Positions 1 to 8,922 of a stretch of DNA of 45,707 nt are shown here, piece after piece. Where the stretch lies: assembly GCA_016342495.1 (NCBI GenBank), contig JAEIOG010000035.1:1-45707 (forward strand). The letters are read 5' to 3'. Origin of the DNA: Phycisphaerae bacterium (GTDB lineage: Bacteria > Planctomycetota > Phycisphaerae > Sedimentisphaerales > SM23-30). Each line of letters starts with the position of its first letter. The first letter of the stretch is position 1. The translations under genes and the position numbers were made by a program. A model generated the notes under the pieces. It worked only from the letters and a program-made list of their open reading frames with translations. It made no database searches and was not told the origin of the DNA.

Positions 1-134
1 TTGGTATACCCAATGTAATCGTAGGCTCAGGTCATACGATCGCCCGTCTTAAAGGTGTGCCTTGTATTGTAATCCCATGTACATGTAAAATGGGAAATTT
101 CGCTGTTGAAGTAAATATCAAACAAATAGCATAA
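1..134 (+). CDS. CheX-like chemotaxis phosphatase, 3' end only
   Basis: Only the last 43 codons are present; the reading frame is open from base 3 to the TAA at 132-134 and the gene begins outside the window. The visible tail contains the segment IPNVIVGSGHTIARLKG and then a strand pair ending NFAVEVNIKQ. This resembles the C-terminal sheet of CheX/CheC-type CheY-P phosphatases, where a conserved LPxVxxGxGH segment is followed by an IPF-type strand and a final xIEV strand. CheX removes phosphate from CheY in the cytoplasm, and a CheY-like gene follows 16 bases downstream, which supports the call. The catalytic E-x-x-N region lies upstream and cannot be checked, so the family assignment is tentative. 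Confidence 0.55.
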   Translation, partial: GIPNVIVGSGHTIARLKGVPCIVIPCTCKMGNFAVEVNIKQIA

Positions 135-150
135 TGCCCGGAGAAATAAT

Positions 151-528
151 ATGAAAATCCTACTTGTCGACGACTCGCGTACCATGCGCAATATATGGAA
201 AAAAGTTTTATCTGCTATGCCTGGCACTGAATGCTTTGAAGCAGGCGATGGTCTGGAAGGGTTAAATGCAATCACTGAACAAGGCCCTTTTGACTTAATG
301 CTGGTAGACTGGAATATGCCAAATATGGATGGCTATACCATGATTACCAAGGTCAGAACCTCTGATAAGACTACCCCGATCATCATGGTCACCACCGAAG
401 CAGAAAAACCTCGTATAATTGAGGCCTTAAAAGCTGGCGTTAATAACTATGTAGTCAAACCATTTACGCCAGATGTTTTATTACAAAAAATCGAAGAAAC
501 CTTGAAAAAAGCTGGACAATTGACCTAA
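151..528 (+). CDS. cheY: CheY-like single-domain response regulator
   Basis: This is a 125-residue stand-alone receiver domain, the normal length for CheY, with no output domain. All conserved residues are visible: acidic pair D7-D8 after the first strand, phosphoacceptor D53 in LMLVDWNMPNMDG, T81 in IIMVTTEAE and K103 in VVKPF. In the family, phosphorylation by CheA changes binding to the flagellar switch or another partner. A GGAG-type ribosome binding site lies 8 bases before the ATG. The upstream fragment resembles a CheY-P phosphatase and the downstream gene is a FapA-domain protein, so the three genes are probably co-transcribed. Whether it controls flagella, pili or a developmental pathway cannot be told from this window. 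Confidence 0.93.
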   Translation: MKILLVDDSRTMRNIWKKVLSAMPGTECFEAGDGLEGLNAITEQGPFDLMLVDWNMPNMDGYTMITKVRTSDKTTPIIMVTTEAEKPRIIEALKAGVNNYVVKPFTPDVLLQKIEETLKKAGQLT

Positions 529-564
529 ATCTGAAAGCTGTTTCCTGGGGGGGACGAGCATCTA

Positions 565-2079
565 ATGAAGATTATACTGACCCCGGACAAATTATTGAAA
601 CTGCAAGTAAATGATGATGCAACAGAAGCAATTTTAGCGGTTAATGATGAACACAAAACCTCTTCATTAACTCTATCTGACCTTTTGAATTATCTAAAAG
701 CATTTAAGGTTTGCTATGCCCAGGATAAAATCGGCTCAATACTTGCGCCTTTCATTTCCAGCATTGCCAATAATCAAAAGCCTGAACCGGTTATTGTGGC
801 TATTGGCCTACCACCAAAACACGATACTCCCGGAAAAATAGTTAAGTTGTTTGAGCAAAACGATGAGCCAGAACAATCAGCTCAACAAGATGATCAAAAG
901 AGTCATTATGACAACTCAGACATTATAACGACTAAGAAGGATGATCCCCTGGTTCGTTTGGAACAACCAATCACAGGTTGTGATGGCACTAATATTTTTG
1001 GCCAGCCGATACCTAGAAAGCTTGGCAAAGAAGTCAAGATAAAACTCGGTGCCAATGTTCGTCAACAAGGCGATACCATCTACTCGGAAGTGGATGGCAA
1101 AGTTGATTTTAACTCAAATCTTATCAGAGTGGAAAAAATACTCGAAATAGGCTGCGATGTTGATTTCTCAGTTGGTAATATTGATTTTGATGGCGATGTA
1201 GAAATACATAAAAATATTCTGGATTTGTTCAAAGTCCAGGTAAGCGGCAACTTAACCGTACACGGTATTATTGAAGCAGCAGATATTTCGGTGGGCAATG
1301 ACCTGCTGGCCTTAGGCGGTATTTCAGCTAAAGAAAAAGGGCATATCAAATGCGCTGGCAATCTCCAATGCAAATATTTAACTAACAGTGAAATTGAAGT
1401 TGGTGGAAAAATAGATGCTTCCGGAGAAATCATCAATTGCACAATCAATTGCAATGGTCAGCTGACCACAAAAACCAGCGAAGTTTCGGGCGGAACATAT
1501 AATATCAAAGGCGGGCTGGTCTGCAAAGACCTCGGAGCTGAATCAGAAGTTAAAACCTTAGTAGAAATAGGGTATGACCGGCAGCTCGAAGAAGATGCAA
1601 AAACCATGATACCACAAATACGAACATTTCAGAAAAAATCTGAGAAAGTTCGCATGACAGTCGAGCCTTTATTAGCTAATGCCAAACAGCTGAATAATGC
1701 TCAGAAAGAAAAAGCTACAGAATTATTATACAATACTTATGAACTGGATGAAAAATCAGATGATCTTTATAATAAATTAAAAGAAGGTCATGATTCCGCT
1801 GAAAAAACATGTGTTCAGGAAGTGCTGGTTTTAGACAAACTTTATCCGGGTGTAACAATACAATTCCCAAGAGTTCAGACAACGATAAAACGCCAAATAG
1901 ATGGCCCAGTTAGAATTGTGCCAGAACGATTGAGAAAAAACAGTTATCGAGTTGTGGCAATTTTTCAAGGCAGTGACAAAGTTGTTCCTTTGCCTAGCAG
2001 ACTCTCAACTGAAGAATGCTGGGAGCAGCTCGATGACCTGCTAAAAGAATTCGAACCGGAACCAGTTTCTGCTAAATAA
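565..2079 (+). CDS. FapA/DUF342 domain protein
   Basis: The protein has 504 residues and no signal peptide. Residues about 115-330 form a FapA (DUF342) region: a run of short beta strands with regular glycines, asparagines and aspartates (for example VSGNLTVHGIIEAADISVGN) typical of a stacked beta-helix. Residues about 340-430 are charged and lysine/glutamate rich and look like a coiled coil, followed by a short basic C-terminal domain. FapA-domain proteins were named from flagellar assembly protein A of Vibrio, and the receiver gene 36 bases upstream fits a motility or surface-organelle role, but the molecular function of the family is poorly defined. A run of seven G's precedes the ATG and probably contains the ribosome binding site. 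The 3' end abuts a decayed transposase without obvious damage to the reading frame. Confidence 0.8.
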   Translation: MKIILTPDKLLKLQVNDDATEAILAVNDEHKTSSLTLSDLLNYLKAFKVCYAQDKIGSILAPFISSIANNQKPEPVIVAIGLPPKHDTPGKIVKLFEQNDEPEQSAQQDDQKSHYDNSDIITTKKDDPLVRLEQPITGCDGTNIFGQPIPRKLGKEVKIKLGANVRQQGDTIYSEVDGKVDFNSNLIRVEKILEIGCDVDFSVGNIDFDGDVEIHKNILDLFKVQVSGNLTVHGIIEAADISVGNDLLALGGISAKEKGHIKCAGNLQCKYLTNSEIEVGGKIDASGEIINCTINCNGQLTTKTSEVSGGTYNIKGGLVCKDLGAESEVKTLVEIGYDRQLEEDAKTMIPQIRTFQKKSEKVRMTVEPLLANAKQLNNAQKEKATELLYNTYELDEKSDDLYNKLKEGHDSAEKTCVQEVLVLDKLYPGVTIQFPRVQTTIKRQIDGPVRIVPERLRKNSYRVVAIFQGSDKVVPLPSRLSTEECWEQLDDLLKEFEPEPVSAK

Positions 2080-2089
2080 GTAACTCAGA

Positions 2090-2620
2090 CTGCCCGACAG
2101 TCAGTTTTAAAGTTAAAATACGAATGTCGAGATCTATTGTTCGGGCCAACTCTTGGGCTTTTATCTCCTGGCCTTGAGACAGAATCTTGCTATTAAATTT
2201 CAGATCGCCAACATAATTGCGATTATGGCCGTGGATATAGTTGAGATTGTCCTTGTGCGTAAATCAGCTATCAAAAGTAAAGTCTCCCAGAATATCATTG
2301 GCAACACTCCAGTCAACCAGATGGCGGATAAGGACATTGTGGTTCTGAAATTCTATCTCTTTCTTCTGGCATTCATCCTTTTTATTGATCAGCATTGAGG
2401 GTTTCGGCGTCCCAGTTAACTTCAGTGATAAAGCGATTCAGGCAGGATTGATCAGTGGTAAAAGCGAACTCCCGAGTTATCGCCGAAACATTCTTTTTGC
2501 GGACAATAAACAAACCGGTGATGCATTCAGCAAAGTGACGTCGCTCCGGATCATTCTGAAAATGATAGCCGAATCGGTCTAACGCTTGCTGGACGACGGT
2601 TATGACAACTTGCTTTTTTA
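2090..2620 (-). pseudogene. Decayed IS701-like DDE transposase
   Basis: No intact gene lies here, but the minus strand translates into two recognisable transposase pieces in different frames. From about 2620 down to 2382 the frame reads RFGYHFQNDPERRHFAEC, then TGLFIVRKKN and TTDQSCLNRFITEV, ending in a stop. From about 2393 downward another frame reads VDWSVANDILGDFTFDS, an in-frame TGA, then NRNYVGDLKFNSKILSQGQE. These match the N-terminal and central motifs of DDE transposases of the IS701 type as I remember them. The segment between the pieces that should carry the first catalytic Asp is missing, and the TGA replaces what is usually a tyrosine codon. The element is therefore a deleted, frameshifted and stopped relic. 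No terminal inverted repeats were identified. Confidence 0.75.
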
Positions 2621-2741
2621 TAATACAAGCCTCATTTTAAACCCAAAAACACCCGCAATAATTTAGATGCGTAGGCTCTTTGAATAGACAAGGTTTTGGC
2701 CTTTAGCTATGATTTGATGTCTGGTTAGACGCAATGGTTTT

Positions 2742-2762
2742 GGGCACCCACAAGGGGTGCCC
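2742..2762. repeat. Short GC-rich hairpin, possible dispersed repeat
   Basis: GGGCACCC and GGGTGCCC form a perfect 8-bp stem around a 5-base loop. It sits in the non-coding stretch between the transposase relic and the zinc-ribbon lipoprotein gene. There is no T-run on either side, so it is more likely a small repeat element than a terminator. A second hairpin, AACTGGC-ATT-GCCAGTT, follows at 2785-2801, just beyond the 3' end of the minus-strand gene. Confidence 0.5.
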
Positions 2763-2821
2763 CTACCGATAGCAATATTCATCGAACTGGCATTGCCAGT
2801 TATTAAATTTAAGATAAGTTT

Positions 2822-3262
2822 TTATTCGGGTTTGCCAAAGCCACAATCAGTACAGCCGGTTTTGGTGTCGAAAGGTTTTTTGCATTTTTCGCAATAGCCT
2901 ACAGTTGGCAGACGACGATACTGTTTTTTCTCATCGCAATAAGTACCTTTGACAATGGTTTTTCCTGATTTGTCACATTTGATTTCAGTGTTCAGCAAAA
3001 AACGATTGCACTTGGCACAATAAGTACCGGCATCTTTGTCCATGCCACATTTATCGCAATGAACCTTGTCAGGAACAGTAGCAATAGCGTTACATTTAAC
3101 ACAATATGTATCCTGAGGCATTTCAGCGTCACAAACTGGACATTTGCATTTAACGACAGGTTCGGTGGGGTCGCTAGCAGTTTCTTTTTCTGATTTGCAA
3201 CCAACGATACAGCCAGCAGCGGCACAGGCGGTCAGGCTAGCTAAAAATTCTCTACGTTTCAT
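2822..3262 (-). CDS. Cys-rich zinc-ribbon lipoprotein, Tat-like signal
   Basis: The 146-residue product begins MKRREFLASLTACAAAGC, with a twin arginine at residues 3-4 followed by a hydrophobic stretch, as in a Tat signal. IVGC at 19-22 fits a lipobox, so C22 may be lipidated. The mature part has 15 cysteines in about 110 residues, many as CxxC pairs (C41/C44, C54/C57, C69/C72, C82/C85, C124/C127, C137/C140). This suggests three or more zinc ribbons or another metal site. A Tat signal would fit export of a folded, metal-loaded protein. An AAGGG ribosome binding site precedes the start. The function is unknown and I do not recognise a named family. The gene appears to be transcribed alone, with the ahcY terminator region upstream of it. 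Confidence 0.75.
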   Translation of the reverse strand: MKRREFLASLTACAAAGCIVGCKSEKETASDPTEPVVKCKCPVCDAEMPQDTYCVKCNAIATVPDKVHCDKCGMDKDAGTYCAKCNRFLLNTEIKCDKSGKTIVKGTYCDEKKQYRRLPTVGYCEKCKKPFDTKTGCTDCGFGKPE

Positions 3263-3417
3263 GTTATTACCCTTTCAAGAAAATTCTATAGAAAAAACAA
3301 CAGTTCTATGGCAAAACATTTTGTCATATTCAATTCGTACAATTAATTCTTATAGTATATTTATGGACATATGACAATAACTTTTTATGAAATATTTGCA
3401 ATACTCGGCAATATATG

Positions 3418-3456
3418 AAAAAAAGCGAGGTTTGAAAATATCAAAACTCGCTTTTT
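3418..3456 (-). terminator. Intrinsic terminator after ahcY
   Basis: AAAAAGCGAG at 3420-3429 pairs with CTCGCTTTTT at 3447-3456. The stem is extended by GTTTGA/TCAAAA with one mismatch around a short loop. It begins 21 bases beyond the ahcY stop, and on the minus strand the 3' arm continues into a T-run. Confidence 0.8.
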
Positions 3457-3476
3457 GGGTTGAATTTATTGATTCA

Positions 3477-4781
3477 TTAATAACGATAATGATCGGGTTT
3501 GTAGGGGCCTTCTTTATCAATACCAAGATAACTGGATTGTTTTTCAGTTAAAGTTTCCAGTTTGACATCGAGTTTATTCAGGTGGAGCCTGGCGACTTCT
3601 TCATCGAGATTCTTAGGCAGGCAATAAACAGCATTTTTATAATTTGCTGAATTATTGAACAGTTCCATTTGAGCTAATACCTGATTGCTGAATGAGTTAC
3701 TCATAACAAAGGAAGGATGGCCAGTAGCACAGCCCAGATTGACCAATCGGCCTTCGGCTAAAACAATGATACAATGACCATCAGGGAAAGTCCATTTATC
3801 GACCTGAGGCTTGATTTCAAGCTTATGGACACCTGGGAATGATTCCAAGCCAGCCATATCAATTTCAATATCAAAATGGCCAATATTACAGACAATAGTC
3901 TGATCTTTCATTTGCTCCATATGCTTGACAGTCAAGACATCACAGCAGCCTGTAGTGGTAACAAAGATATTGCCTTCGGTGACAGCTTGGTCCATGGTCT
4001 TAACTTCATAGCCTTCCATCGCAGCTTGCAATGCACAGATAGGATCAATTTCTGTAACAATGACACGAGCACCAAAGCTGGACATTGCCTGTGCACAACC
4101 TTTGCCAACATCGCCATAACCAGCGACAACAACAACCTTGCCAGCGATCATAACATCGGTAGCACGTTTGATGCCATCGGCCAGAGATTCACGGCAACCA
4201 TACTTGTTATCAAATTTGCTCTTAGTGACTGAATCATTAACATTGATGGCAGGACAAAGAAGCTTGCCAGCTTTAGCAAGCTTTTCCAGATTATGGACAC
4301 CGGTGGTGGTTTCTTCTGAAACGCCGCGGACATCTTTCATCAGGTGGATGTATTTTTCCGATAGCATCATATTAGTTAAATCGCCACCATCATCGAGAAT
4401 CATGTTTGGACCTTTGCCATCAGGGAAGTTGATAGTCTGCTCAACGCACCAGTCATATTCCTGAAGAGATTCGCCCTTCCAGGCAAAAACCGGTATACCT
4501 TTAGCGGCGATGGCAGCGGCGGCATGATCCTGAGTTGAAAAGATATTACAGCTTGACCAGCGAACTTCAGCGCCAAGGTCAATTAAAGTTTCAATCAAAA
4601 CAGCGGTCTGGATAGTCATATGGATACAACCGGAGATGCGTGCACCTTTGAGAGGTTTTTCATCGCGGTATTTTGCGCGGATAGCCATCAGGCCCGGCAT
4701 TTCAAATTCAGCGACATCAATTTCTTTTTGGCCCCATGGTGCTAATGCCAGGTCGGCTACTTTAAAGTCTTGTTTTTCCAT
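3477..4781 (-). CDS. ahcY: Adenosylhomocysteinase (SAH hydrolase)
   Basis: AhcY reversibly hydrolyses S-adenosylhomocysteine to adenosine and homocysteine using bound NAD, clearing the product inhibitor of methyltransferases. The 434-residue protein is full length and lacks the ~40-residue insert seen in many proteobacterial homologues. Visible motifs are the substrate-binding [17 protein letters not shown] region (50-66), K187 and D191 in [15 protein letters not shown], the NAD-binding GYGDVG at 221-226 and the family-typical C-terminus KPDHYRY. An AAGGA ribosome binding site sits 8 bases before the ATG. The gene is followed by a strong terminator and preceded by a 218-base non-coding gap, so it is probably monocistronic. 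No SAH or SAM riboswitch core was recognised in that leader. Confidence 0.97.
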   Translation of the reverse strand: MEKQDFKVADLALAPWGQKEIDVAEFEMPGLMAIRAKYRDEKPLKGARISGCIHMTIQTAVLIETLIDLGAEVRWSSCNIFSTQDHAAAAIAAKGIPVFAWKGESLQEYDWCVEQTINFPDGKGPNMILDDGGDLTNMMLSEKYIHLMKDVRGVSEETTTGVHNLEKLAKAGKLLCPAINVNDSVTKSKFDNKYGCRESLADGIKRATDVMIAGKVVVVAGYGDVGKGCAQAMSSFGARVIVTEIDPICALQAAMEGYEVKTMDQAVTEGNIFVTTTGCCDVLTVKHMEQMKDQTIVCNIGHFDIEIDMAGLESFPGVHKLEIKPQVDKWTFPDGHCIIVLAEGRLVNLGCATGHPSFVMSNSFSNQVLAQMELFNNSANYKNAVYCLPKNLDEEVARLHLNKLDVKLETLTEKQSSYLGIDKEGPYKPDHYRY

Positions 4782-4999
4782 TTAGTAATTCCTTATATAT
4801 TCGATAGTTATATTCTTAATAAAATCAGCACCATAATATATCGTCAAAAATATGATTTTCCAACAAAAATGCCTGTCAAAACCAAGATATAATGATTAAA
4901 TCTTGTAGAAAACAGTTTTTTATGGCATTTAAGTGAAGTTTAATGCAATTGATTGAGGCAACGGGACACCACCAGTTGAATAGTACATTGAGATTATCA

Positions 5000-6466
5000 T
5001 TAACGTATTGCAGTTATTTTAAGTAATTTTTTGGTTTTGGTGGTGGCTTTGACGCGATCGGCTATTCTGTGACCCATTAGCCACAGGATGCCTTTGTTAT
5101 CGCAAACCATGGCAATCTGATCGCGACGAATCGGTGACAGTTTTATATCAGTAAAAATATCGCTAACAGATTTTTTACCTGATGAGCCTAAGGGTTTGAA
5201 TTTATCACCGGGTTTGCGGGCGCAGACATATAACTGGCCCTCGATTTTGTCGGCGTCAATCATTTCAGATTCAAAAGTTTTATTTTTTTGAAATGTACGC
5301 ACATCATCTAAACCACCATCAACAAATTCCGTTGCGATCTGGCTATATGAACCGGTAGCGTTAACTACAGCGAAGCTATCCATTATCACTGTAGCGCCGG
5401 GAACAGGGAGTGTAACCCTGTAGGGCAAACGGAAAAGTTCGGGCGTGGCTTTGCGGATAGACAATAAATCATTATGTAATGAAATATTGACATGGCCGGG
5501 CAACTCAATACTGTCACCACTGTGGCGGCCACGAGAAATTTTTATTACATTATCGATATGGCTAAAACTTATGTGGCGCTGGCTGATGCCCAGCTTAGCT
5601 AATGCCAACCGGATAAGTTCAGATAAATCATTATCATCGAGCTGACCTATCATAACATTGTCAAAAGATAAAGCATTAGAATCTATTTCGGCCAGGCAGT
5701 CGGCAAATTGATTTTCCAGATTGATATCAAACTTTCGCTGCATGCGGTTGGCAATCAAACTTAGACGATTGATGGCTTCGGAAACCTTTGGGTTGTATTT
5801 ACGCAATAAAGGCAAAAGCTCGAGCCGAATACGGTTACGAGTATATTCTGTCGAAAGATTAGAACGGTCAAGACGATATTCTATATTATTTTCAGCAGCA
5901 AAGTTTTCTATTTCGCTACGGGTAAGATGCAATATCGGACGAATAACCTTTAATTGCTTTTGATTTTCAAAATCTCGTACAGGCGGGATGCCAACTAAGC
6001 CTTTAACGCCAGTGCCCCGAATAATACGATGCAAAACAGTTTCAGTATTATCATCGGCATTATGGGCAAAGGCAACCTTAGTACAATTATAACGATTGGC
6101 GACATCAGCTAAAAAAAGATAGCGGCAATTGCGGGCGGCGGTTTCGATTGATTCATTATTTTCGGACGCATAAGCATTGACATCGATTTCTTCGATTATA
6201 CATTTAAGAGAAAGTCGATTGGCCTGGGCCTGCACGAATTGGGCATCTTCTATACTTTCATCGCGCAGTTTATGGTCGAGATGGGCGATGAAAAGCTGGC
6301 CGATGTTTAACTGTCCAGAGGCGCCAAGCATATATAAAGCGTTGGTCATGGAAATACTGTCACAGCCACCAGAAACTGCCAAAAGGACATTTTCGCCATC
6401 GGCAATCATTTCATGTGAATTGATCTGGTCGGAAATACTGTTAAGGAATGTAGAGTTATTATTCAT
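5000..6466 (-). CDS. tilS: tRNA(Ile)-lysidine synthetase
   Basis: TilS attaches lysine to C34 of the AUA-decoding tRNA-Ile in an ATP-dependent reaction, changing both codon reading and charging. The 488-residue protein has the PP-loop signature SGGCDS at residues 32-37, the HNADDNTETVLHRIIRGTG segment of the N-type ATP pyrophosphatase fold, and a C-terminal substrate-binding domain (about 415-485) containing RKPGDKFKPLG and MGHRIADR. Length and domain order are normal for the long form. No strong ribosome binding site precedes the ATG. The gene lies 42 bases downstream of panE on the same strand, with a small hairpin in the gap, so the two may share a transcript. TilS is essential in most bacteria. 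Confidence 0.95.
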   Translation of the reverse strand: MNNNSTFLNSISDQINSHEMIADGENVLLAVSGGCDSISMTNALYMLGASGQLNIGQLFIAHLDHKLRDESIEDAQFVQAQANRLSLKCIIEEIDVNAYASENNESIETAARNCRYLFLADVANRYNCTKVAFAHNADDNTETVLHRIIRGTGVKGLVGIPPVRDFENQKQLKVIRPILHLTRSEIENFAAENNIEYRLDRSNLSTEYTRNRIRLELLPLLRKYNPKVSEAINRLSLIANRMQRKFDINLENQFADCLAEIDSNALSFDNVMIGQLDDNDLSELIRLALAKLGISQRHISFSHIDNVIKISRGRHSGDSIELPGHVNISLHNDLLSIRKATPELFRLPYRVTLPVPGATVIMDSFAVVNATGSYSQIATEFVDGGLDDVRTFQKNKTFESEMIDADKIEGQLYVCARKPGDKFKPLGSSGKKSVSDIFTDIKLSPIRRDQIAMVCDNKGILWLMGHRIADRVKATTKTKKLLKITAIR

Positions 6467-6485
6467 TGGTAATTCTGTCTTTATT

Positions 6486-6501
6486 TAGCACGGCGGTGCT
6501 A
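6486..6501 (-). other. Small hairpin between panE and tilS
   Basis: TAGCAC-GGCG-GTGCTA is a perfect 6-bp stem with a 4-base loop in the 42-base panE-tilS spacer, about 20 bases before the tilS ATG. It lacks a T-run, so it could be an mRNA processing or stability element rather than a terminator. Its significance is uncertain. Confidence 0.35.
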
Positions 6502-6508
6502 TATTAAG

Positions 6509-7414
6509 TTATTTATTATTTATCTCATTTAAGGCCTGGTATAGTTTTTTAAGTTCTGGCATTGCGATGCCCTTTTCGGTGCCAGCGGCCAGGGGAGCTT
6601 TTAAGATAGAATCTATTTCCATCGGATGGCCATTAATGCGGTCCAGGTGCATGGAAGTGTAATAAGGTTCCATGACCCGGGTATATTCGATCATCTGGTC
6701 AATAGCGGCATCGTCAAGTATCGCACCATTAGCTGCGGCGGCAGCCTGAGTTTCTTTCATCAGAGCAAGTACAACTCTGGATAGTTCTTTATCGATGAAT
6801 AATTTATCGACAGTCATGTCCAACAATGCCGATAAACCATTAAATGGGATATTCCACATCAGTTTTTTCCAGCGGGCCTGATTTAAGTCATCTACAACTT
6901 TGCAATCAATGCCCGCGTCGTTGAATAATTGTCCGAGTTTTTGGATAATAACATCTGGTGCTCGATTAAAATTTCCCATGTGGACATGGCCATAATCAAG
7001 GTGGTCGATAATACCGGGGGCAATTCGATTAGCACAGAGAAAAGCCAGAGCCCCGGCGATCTGATTGGGAACAAAAAGATTCGCCAACAATTGTTCGTTG
7101 CCCAGACCATTCTGAGCGGTGACAATGCGAGTTTTGCTGTCGACCAATGGAGTGACTAATTCTTTATAACAATGATTGGCAGTGGTTTTAAGGCCAATAA
7201 AAACAATATCGGCGATACCAATGTCGACGGGGTTATTATAGCAGTTGACTTTATCAAGATGGAAATCACCATTGGGGCTTTTTATAGTAAGGCCATTGGC
7301 TCTGACAGTTTCATAATCGCTGCGCATAAGAAAATGGATGTCGGCTCCATTGCGAGCTAACAATCCGCCATAATAACAGCCCAGGGCTCCAGATCCTACT
7401 ATTGCTATTTTCAT
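6509..7414 (-). CDS. panE: 2-dehydropantoate 2-reductase family
   Basis: KPR family enzymes reduce ketopantoate to pantoate with NADPH, a step towards pantothenate and CoA. I place the start at the ATG at 7414, giving MKIAIVGSGALGCYYGG and 301 residues. This puts the Rossmann GxGxxG at the extreme N-terminus as in the family, and an AGGA site lies upstream. The longer in-frame start at 7450 would add 12 polar residues without precedent. The C-terminal helical half has the conserved RWKKLMWNIPFNGLSALLD segment, with the catalytic lysine region, and a late PxEIDSILKAP region (HPMEIDSIL here). KPR homologues include enzymes with other 2-keto-acid substrates, so pantothenate synthesis is likely but not certain. 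No other pan gene is nearby; tilS follows. Confidence 0.88.
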   Translation of the reverse strand: MKIAIVGSGALGCYYGGLLARNGADIHFLMRSDYETVRANGLTIKSPNGDFHLDKVNCYNNPVDIGIADIVFIGLKTTANHCYKELVTPLVDSKTRIVTAQNGLGNEQLLANLFVPNQIAGALAFLCANRIAPGIIDHLDYGHVHMGNFNRAPDVIIQKLGQLFNDAGIDCKVVDDLNQARWKKLMWNIPFNGLSALLDMTVDKLFIDKELSRVVLALMKETQAAAAANGAILDDAAIDQMIEYTRVMEPYYTSMHLDRINGHPMEIDSILKAPLAAGTEKGIAMPELKKLYQALNEINNK

Positions 7415-7500
7415 TTTTATATCCTGTTCATCAGGGCGATCATCAGTCAAAACATCAGGTCAATCGCATGAAATTCAAACCATGATTTTGTCTCGAAGAC

Positions 7501-7529
7501 TGGATTCCCGCCTGCGCGGGAATGACACA
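7501..7529. repeat. REP-like palindrome, copy 1
   Basis: TTCCCGC-CTGC-GCGGGAA (7505-7522) is a perfect 7-bp stem flanked by TGGA on the left and TGACACA on the right. The same core occurs twice, in opposite orientations, at 10639-10665 and 10698-10727. It lies in the 201-base gap between the regulator gene and panE. Confidence 0.7.
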
Positions 7530-7615
7530 ATTAATTCAATGCATTAGCCTTAAGGGAACCTTAACTAAAACACCCTATTGCCTGCCAATTTTATCAATTC
7601 CTTATAAATTAAAAA

Positions 7616-8785
7616 CTAAATTTTAGAAAACCGGTATCGACACTGCTGAGGACTGATGCCACGTTCCTTTTTGAAAGCCCGGCCCATTGACTTAGGGTTC
7701 GCAAAACCCAGCAATCTTGCTATTTGAGCAATTGTCATATTAGTTTCAGTCAGATATTTTACAACCTGTTCATTTTTATGCCGATGAATTTCTTCCAGGA
7801 CTGTCCGGCCAATATTACTTTTGAATTTGCGTTCCAGCGACCTTCGCGAAACAGCTACCTCTTTGGCGACATCTTCAACTGAAATGACCTGTCGATAACT
7901 TCGCGAAATAAAAGTAATAGCCGCTGCAATAACATTATCTTCGACAGCTACTACATCCGTTGATTGGCGTGAAACCACCTGTATAGGCTCAACTGTCATC
8001 ACAGCATTATCTAATTTTTCTCCTTTGAAAATTCTGTCCATAGTTTCAGCTGCTTCATAGCCACCTTTTTCGAAATTTCTTGAAATACTTGATAATGGCG
8101 GGTTGGTCATTTCACATACCAGTTCATCATCATCGACCCCCAAAACCGCAATATCTGATGGCACATTATAAGGAGTCAGCTTATCGCAAATATCAACTAT
8201 CTGCCGCCCTCTTTCATCATTGCTGGCTAATATTGCTACCGGCTTAGGTAAATCCATAATCCATTGAGCTATATTATTCTCTTCCTGAGCTACAGCTAGT
8301 GCTTCTTCGGGAAATTCAATTTTGGCAACAGAAAAACCCTTGGCTTCAAGATGATTTTGAAAACTGGCCCCACGCATTTTAGACCATTTTATCCCGGAGA
8401 AACCACAATAAGCAAAATTTTTAAAACCTTTAGATATGAAATGTTCTGCAGCCAATCTTCCAATAGCTTCGTTTTCGCTGACCACATTTGGAATACCTTC
8501 GATTATTTGATCGACACCTTTGACAATTATTACTTTACCGCTATCTTTAATCGCCTGAACATTTTGGACATCGGCATAAATATCAGCGATAAAAACACCA
8601 TCAATATCAAATTTTTCGATGTCGTATTCCTTCACAGATTTATTGGAATAACTGGGGAATTGATGATAGATTCGCCAGGGGCCATGCATCTGGGAATATT
8701 TCACAAATCCCTTGATGAGCCCCCGCCCATAGGCACGGGACATGTCAACAAATAATATTACTTTGCGAGTTTCGTTCTGGTCCAT
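7616..8785 (-). CDS. XylR-type regulator: LacI-like sensor + AraC HTH
   Basis: The 389-residue protein has a periplasmic-binding-protein-like sugar sensor at about 8-275 (VILFVDMSRAYGRGLIKGF at the start; ILASNDERGRQIVDIC and IAVLGVDDDELVCEMTNPPLSSI later). A double helix-turn-helix AraC domain occupies about 284-389 (VSRRSLERKFKS and IAQIARLLGFANPKSMGRAFKKERGISP). This order is that of XylR, which activates sugar-use genes when it binds its pentose ligand. There is no N-terminal LacI HTH, so all DNA binding must come from the AraC part. It is not adjacent to glycosidase genes; the nearest, GH105, is 8 kb away, so its target is unknown. Only a weak ribosome binding site precedes the ATG. It lies 137 bases downstream of pyk on the same strand. 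Confidence 0.9.
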   Translation of the reverse strand: MDQNETRKVILFVDMSRAYGRGLIKGFVKYSQMHGPWRIYHQFPSYSNKSVKEYDIEKFDIDGVFIADIYADVQNVQAIKDSGKVIIVKGVDQIIEGIPNVVSENEAIGRLAAEHFISKGFKNFAYCGFSGIKWSKMRGASFQNHLEAKGFSVAKIEFPEEALAVAQEENNIAQWIMDLPKPVAILASNDERGRQIVDICDKLTPYNVPSDIAVLGVDDDELVCEMTNPPLSSISRNFEKGGYEAAETMDRIFKGEKLDNAVMTVEPIQVVSRQSTDVVAVEDNVIAAAITFISRSYRQVISVEDVAKEVAVSRRSLERKFKSNIGRTVLEEIHRHKNEQVVKYLTETNMTIAQIARLLGFANPKSMGRAFKKERGISPQQCRYRFSKI

Positions 8786-8922
8786 ATTCTGCTCTATTTT
8801 TGTCTGGAAAAAATTGGTATCTTTTTACCATTATGCCTCTTATAGGACAAATTGCGACAAAAAAATCTGCTTTTTTGCTGAAAATATCTTCAATTAAAGG
8901 CACCAAAAGGGGCGAGAAGGCA

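Noticed and set aside
2153-2582. Plus-strand frames of 81 and 65 residues
   Set aside because: They lie antisense to recognisable transposase fragments and have no ribosome binding sites or known motifs.
4782-4999. SAM or SAH riboswitch before ahcY
   Set aside because: The leader is AT-rich and I could not find the conserved core of known SAM/SAH riboswitches.
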